DNA from: Streptomyces sp. R44
Lineage (GTDB): Bacteria > Actinomycetota > Actinomycetes > Streptomycetales > Streptomycetaceae
Assembly (NCBI RefSeq): GCF_041053105.1
Contig: NZ_CP163444.1
Location: 4,464,001 to 4,528,000, forward strand
Direction: 5' to 3'
DNA: 64,000 nt
The translations under genes and the position numbers were made by a program. The notes below the pieces were generated by a model. It searched no databases and was not told the DNA's origin. It saw only the letters and a list, made by a program, of their open reading frames with translations. Within the stretch, counting starts at the first letter, position 1. Each line of letters begins with the position of its first letter. Below are positions 60,652 to 64,000 of the stretch, in pieces.

Positions 60652-62049
60652 ATGTCGACCGACCTCGCCCCTGCCGACGTCCACGCACGCCGCTGGACGG
60701 CCCTCGCGCTGATCTGCGCGGCCCAGTTCATGCTGATCCTGGACGTCACCGTCGTGAACGTCGCCCTGCCCGCCGTCGCCGCCGATCTGGACCTCGGGCG
60801 TACGGCTCTGACCTGGGTGGTCACCGCGTACACCCTCTGCTTCGGCGGCCTGATGCTCCTCGGCGGACGGCTGGCGGACGCCCTCGGCGCCCGCCGGACC
60901 CTCCTCGCGGGCCTGGCCCTCTTCACCGCGGCCTCCCTGGTCTGCGGCCTGGCCCCGAACGCCACCGTCCTGATCTCCGGCCGCATCGCGCAGGGCACAG
61001 GAGCCGCCCTCCTCTCCCCGGCGGCCCTGGCCCTCGTCACGACCACCTTCCACGGCCCGGAACGGGCCAGGGCCCTCGGCGTCTGGGCGGCCGTGGGCGG
61101 CACCGGCTCCGCCGTGGGCGTCCTCCTGGGCGGCGCCCTCACGGCGGGCCCGGGCTGGCCGTGGATCTTCTACGTGAACGTCCCGACGGGCCTGGCCCTC
61201 CTGGCGACCCTCCCGAAACTCCTGCGGAAGGACACGCCCACCGAAGGGGCGGTGCACCTGGACGTCCCAGGAGCCCTCCTGGTCACCACGGCCACCGGCG
61301 CACTCGTCTACGGCCTGGTCCGGGCGGGCGACGACGGCTGGACGGCGCCCGGGACGCTACTGCCCCTCCTGGCAGCGGTCGCCCTTTACCGGCTGTTCGC
61401 GGCGACGGAGCGACGAACCCGCACGCCCCTCATAGACCTCCGCATGCTGACCCGACGCCCGGTCGTCGCGGGCTCCGTCCTCATGCTGGTCGCGACGGCG
61501 CTCCTGATCTCGTTCTTCTTCCTGGGCTCGATGCGGCTCCAGCGGGTCCACGGCCTGGACGCCTTCCGCACCGGCCTCCTCTTCCTCCCGGTCGCGCTCA
61601 CCACGGCGATCGGCGCCCACCTCGGCTCCCGCCTGGTCACGACGGCCGGCCCGCGCGCCTGCGCGGCCGGCGGCATGGCCCTGGCGGCGGCGGGCTGCCT
61701 GCCGCTCGCCTTCCTGACCCCGACCACCGACCCCTGGACGACCCTCCTGCCGTCCCTGGCGACGGCCGCCCTCGGCCTGGGCGCGGTCTTCGTCACGGCG
61801 ACCACGACGGCCCTCGGCCTGATCCCCACCCACGAAGCCGGCCTCGCCTCGGGCATCGTCAACACCTTCCACGAGGTCGGCGGCACCATCGGCGTGGCCG
61901 CGACCTCCACCCTCGCCCTGGGCCCGACGGGCTTCACCACCACCTTCACCGCCTGCACCCTCACGGCCACCGCGGCAGCCCTGACGACCCCCCTCCTCAT
62001 CCCCCGCGGCAGACCCCGCCTCTCGGGCGGGGCCCACGGGGTGCACTGA
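60652..62049 (+). CDS. DHA2-type MFS drug efflux transporter
   Basis: The 465-residue protein has about 14 helices; DVTVVNVALPAVAADLDLGR and GGRLADALGARRTLLAGLAL are drug-antiporter signatures. ATG 60652 is preferred to an upstream in-frame start that lies in the operator; there is no clear Shine-Dalgarno, so the message may be nearly leaderless. It is probably repressed by the divergent TetR. Confidence 0.9.
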   Translation: MSTDLAPADVHARRWTALALICAAQFMLILDVTVVNVALPAVAADLDLGRTALTWVVTAYTLCFGGLMLLGGRLADALGARRTLLAGLALFTAASLVCGLAPNATVLISGRIAQGTGAALLSPAALALVTTTFHGPERARALGVWAAVGGTGSAVGVLLGGALTAGPGWPWIFYVNVPTGLALLATLPKLLRKDTPTEGAVHLDVPGALLVTTATGALVYGLVRAGDDGWTAPGTLLPLLAAVALYRLFAATERRTRTPLIDLRMLTRRPVVAGSVLMLVATALLISFFFLGSMRLQRVHGLDAFRTGLLFLPVALTTAIGAHLGSRLVTTAGPRACAAGGMALAAAGCLPLAFLTPTTDPWTTLLPSLATAALGLGAVFVTATTTALGLIPTHEAGLASGIVNTFHEVGGTIGVAATSTLALGPTGFTTTFTACTLTATAAALTTPLLIPRGRPRLSGGAHGVH

Positions 62050-62061
62050 GGACGACCGGGC

Positions 62062-64000
62062 TCACTCGCTCCCGGAAGGAGCGGCGGCGGACCGTGCCCG
62101 CGGCGCCCGCCGCTGCTCGAACTGGCCGAGATGCGTGACCACCGAGCCGTAGAAGCGGTCGACCGCCTCGTCGATGCTGCGGATGAAGCCCGACTCCGTA
62201 CTGCCCCGGCTGTTCCCCATGCCCTTGAAGAGCGACAGCCGGAAGCCCGTGATGACCGCACCGTCCCTGCTGTCCTTGGGCAGCAGATCACCCGGCTCGG
62301 GCCGCAGCCGCTCCAGCGTCCCCCGGGGCCCGCTCCGGCCCTCCAGGAGCGTTTCCACATGCAGGTCGGCGGGGGCGTCCTCCAGGACCCGCAGGAGCCG
62401 CTTCGCGACCGAGAGCGGGTAGGCGCCCTCCGGGGCGGGCACGTCGATGGACGTACGGATCTTCCCGGTGCGGAGGTCCGCGGTGAGGGACAGGATGCTC
62501 TGCGCGCCGTCGACCCGCAGCTCCGCGGAGAGCTTCCCCTCCTCGCAGAGCCGGTCGGCCAGCTCCGTACGCCGGGACTTGGGGTCGGTGCCGCGCCTGG
62601 CCCGCTGCACCGGCAGGGTCTTCTGCCCGAGCTCGCCGCCCAGCCGCAGACAGACCTGACGGATCAGCCGCTCCCAGCTCTCCACGACCTCCACCGCGCG
62701 GGGGTCGCCCTGGCACAGGGTCTCGGCGTCGATCCCGTTGCGTACGGGCACCCAGGACGGACCCATGTTCTGGAAGCCGTGACAGCCGGAGTTCTCGTGC
62801 TGGAGGTAGTGGAGCAGCTCCTGGAGGAGCCAGGCGTGGGCGGCGTTGCCCACGCCTTCGTGCCGGATCAGCATCTGGGCCTGGTGGGCCACTTCGGCCC
62901 ACGAGAGGTGCCAGAGCGAGACCTTGTGCTTGCGCCGGCCGTCCGTCTTGACCTCGACGAGCGGACTGCCCTCCAGGGCCACGTCGTTGGACAGGGTGAT
63001 GACGGCCTCGTACCCGCGACGGGCCGCGATGTCCATGTAGTTCTGGACCTGCTCCGACTTCAGCGGATTGCCGTTGGTCTTGGTCTCGACGAGCGCCGTC
63101 CAGAGCTTCCCGGCCCGCTCCGTCCGGATGACACCGTCAGGGCGCTTCGGGCTGTCCCCGTGAGGGAGCGACACCTCGGTGAAGGTCTGCATCCGGCCCG
63201 CGGGCGCCCCGAAACCGGCGGTGAGGCGCCGGCCGAACTCCGGGACCTCCGCCATCACCGAGAGCAGCACCGAGGTCGCGCGCACCTCGCGCTCACGGTC
63301 GCTCTTGTACGAGGGGACGGGGAAGAGCCGCGCGGGCTTCCAGCTGTCGTTCTCGGCCAGGGACTTCTTCGCGGCCTTGGGGAGCGTGACCTTCTTCTTG
63401 GCGGTCCGCGCACCACGTCGCCGGGCGGGTGCGGGCGTCGCACCGGCCGCGGAGGAGGCGGGGGCGGCGGACTCGGGTCCGGACTGCGCGGGGATGAGGG
63501 CGGGGCCGGCGGCCTGCGGACCGGGTGCCGCGGCGGGGTCCGCGGAGGGGACGGCGGCGGCGGGTTCTCCCTGTCCTGCCCCGGTCTCGCCCTCTTCCCC
63601 GGTCTCCCCTTCCTCGGTCTCGTCCCCTTCGTCGACGGTGATGCCGAAGTCGGTGGCGAGTCCGGCGAGTCCGGTCTCGTACCCCTGTCCGACGGCACGG
63701 AACTTCCACTCGTCGTTCCGCCGGTAGAGCTCACCGAAGATGAACGCCGTCTCGATCGTGGCGTCCTCGATGGAGAAGCCGAGCAGCGCCTCGCCCGAAC
63801 GGTCGGAGACCGTCATGCGCAGGTCGTCCAGATCGCCGAAGCAGCCGCCGTACTGGCTCGCCGCCACCACGATCGTGGTGACGTCCTCGGGGATCGCCGT
63901 GAGGTCCAGGCTGATCCGGTCCTCGCTGCCGTTCTCCGTCGGGACCTTGCCGAGCAGCTGCACGCTGCCGTCCTCGGCGGCGGGGTGGTTGTAGAAGTAG
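62062..64000 (-). CDS. TerD-domain protein fused to PD-(D/E)XK nuclease-like domain (5' end cut)
   Basis: The frame stays open to the window edge, so the N-terminus is missing. Counting from an internal GTG at 63963, residues 1-110 complete a TerD domain (ISLDLTAIPEDVTTIVVAAS, then FGELYRRNDEWKFRAVGQGY). An Asp/Glu- and Pro/Ala-rich linker (110-200) leads to a domain with D276 in RPDGVIR, E293-T-K295 in ALVETKTNG and Q305-xxx-Y309, the RecB/Cas4-style nuclease set. The C-terminal about 200 residues are alpha/beta. TerD proteins bind Ca2+ in tellurite/stress systems. The fusion suggests a Ca2+-gated stress or defence nuclease. Confidence 0.8.
   Translation of the reverse strand, partial: YFYNHPAAEDGSVQLLGKVPTENGSEDRISLDLTAIPEDVTTIVVAASQYGGCFGDLDDLRMTVSDRSGEALLGFSIEDATIETAFIFGELYRRNDEWKFRAVGQGYETGLAGLATDFGITVDEGDETEEGETGEEGETGAGQGEPAAAVPSADPAAAPGPQAAGPALIPAQSGPESAAPASSAAGATPAPARRRGARTAKKKVTLPKAAKKSLAENDSWKPARLFPVPSYKSDREREVRATSVLLSVMAEVPEFGRRLTAGFGAPAGRMQTFTEVSLPHGDSPKRPDGVIRTERAGKLWTALVETKTNGNPLKSEQVQNYMDIAARRGYEAVITLSNDVALEGSPLVEVKTDGRRKHKVSLWHLSWAEVAHQAQMLIRHEGVGNAAHAWLLQELLHYLQHENSGCHGFQNMGPSWVPVRNGIDAETLCQGDPRAVEVVESWERLIRQVCLRLGGELGQKTLPVQRARRGTDPKSRRTELADRLCEEGKLSAELRVDGAQSILSLTADLRTGKIRTSIDVPAPEGAYPLSVAKRLLRVLEDAPADLHVETLLEGRSGPRGTLERLRPEPGDLLPKDSRDGAVITGFRLSLFKGMGNSRGSTESGFIRSIDEAVDRFYGSVVTHLGQFEQRRAPRARSAAAPSGSE

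Overview
The window is high-G+C actinobacterial DNA and is almost certainly a Streptomyces chromosome. It has dense codon-biased genes, many ECF and SigB-type sigma factors, a subtilisin-inhibitor-like protein, and a perfect Streptomyces-type parS site. The order sigF-like / tadA / upp / LytR_C matches, from memory, the core arm of S. coelicolor near oriC.

Layout. Bases 1-7200 hold an ECF sigma factor, an acyl-CoA ligase, a giant PAS/receiver protein with a degenerate kinase core, an SSI-family inhibitor and tRNA-Ser(GCU). From 7534 to 26180 an 18.6-kb actinomycete integrative and conjugative element (AICE) sits in tRNA-Arg(ACG), bounded by a 44-bp direct repeat of the tRNA 3' half. Its backbone is rep-xis-int, a DUF2637 spread protein, an FtsK/TraB translocase with two small coupled genes, and a KorSA-like GntR repressor. 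It carries two cargo modules. The first (about 18.1-22.5 kb) is a radical SAM/SPASM enzyme translationally coupled to a 54-residue Cys-containing peptide, three small metal-binding-like proteins, a GNAT acetyltransferase and a divergent HTH regulator; this is a candidate RiPP pathway. The second (23.2-25.3 kb) is a two-gene operon of atypical codon use, one gene encoding an intact PD-(D/E)XK nuclease motif set; this is a candidate defence system.

Bases 26.2-48.6 kb return to chromosomal genes: an ECF41-type sigma factor with its FAD oxidoreductase partner, a BRO-type protein, an amidohydrolase whose 3' end contains parS, and a two-component system followed by two membrane glycosyltransferases that share 11-bp-phased candidate binding sites. 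They continue with two DHA2 efflux pumps with TetR/MarR regulators and palindromic operators, a TetR/SDR pair, a Cys/Pro/Ser-rich lipoprotein, and two SigB-family sigma genes in tandem.

Bases 49-64 kb are mostly housekeeping: tRNA-Ser(CGA), tadA and its partner, upp, a LytR_C protein, a HerA-like ATPase, an M28 peptidase, a glycosylase, prolyl aminopeptidase, WrbA with TetR, a CstR-like repressor with its operator, and a TetR/MFS pair. Last comes a TerD domain fused to a PD-(D/E)XK nuclease-like domain, running off the right edge.

All assignments are from reading motifs; no database search was possible. The best candidates for undescribed biology are the two AICE cargo modules and the TerD-nuclease fusion.
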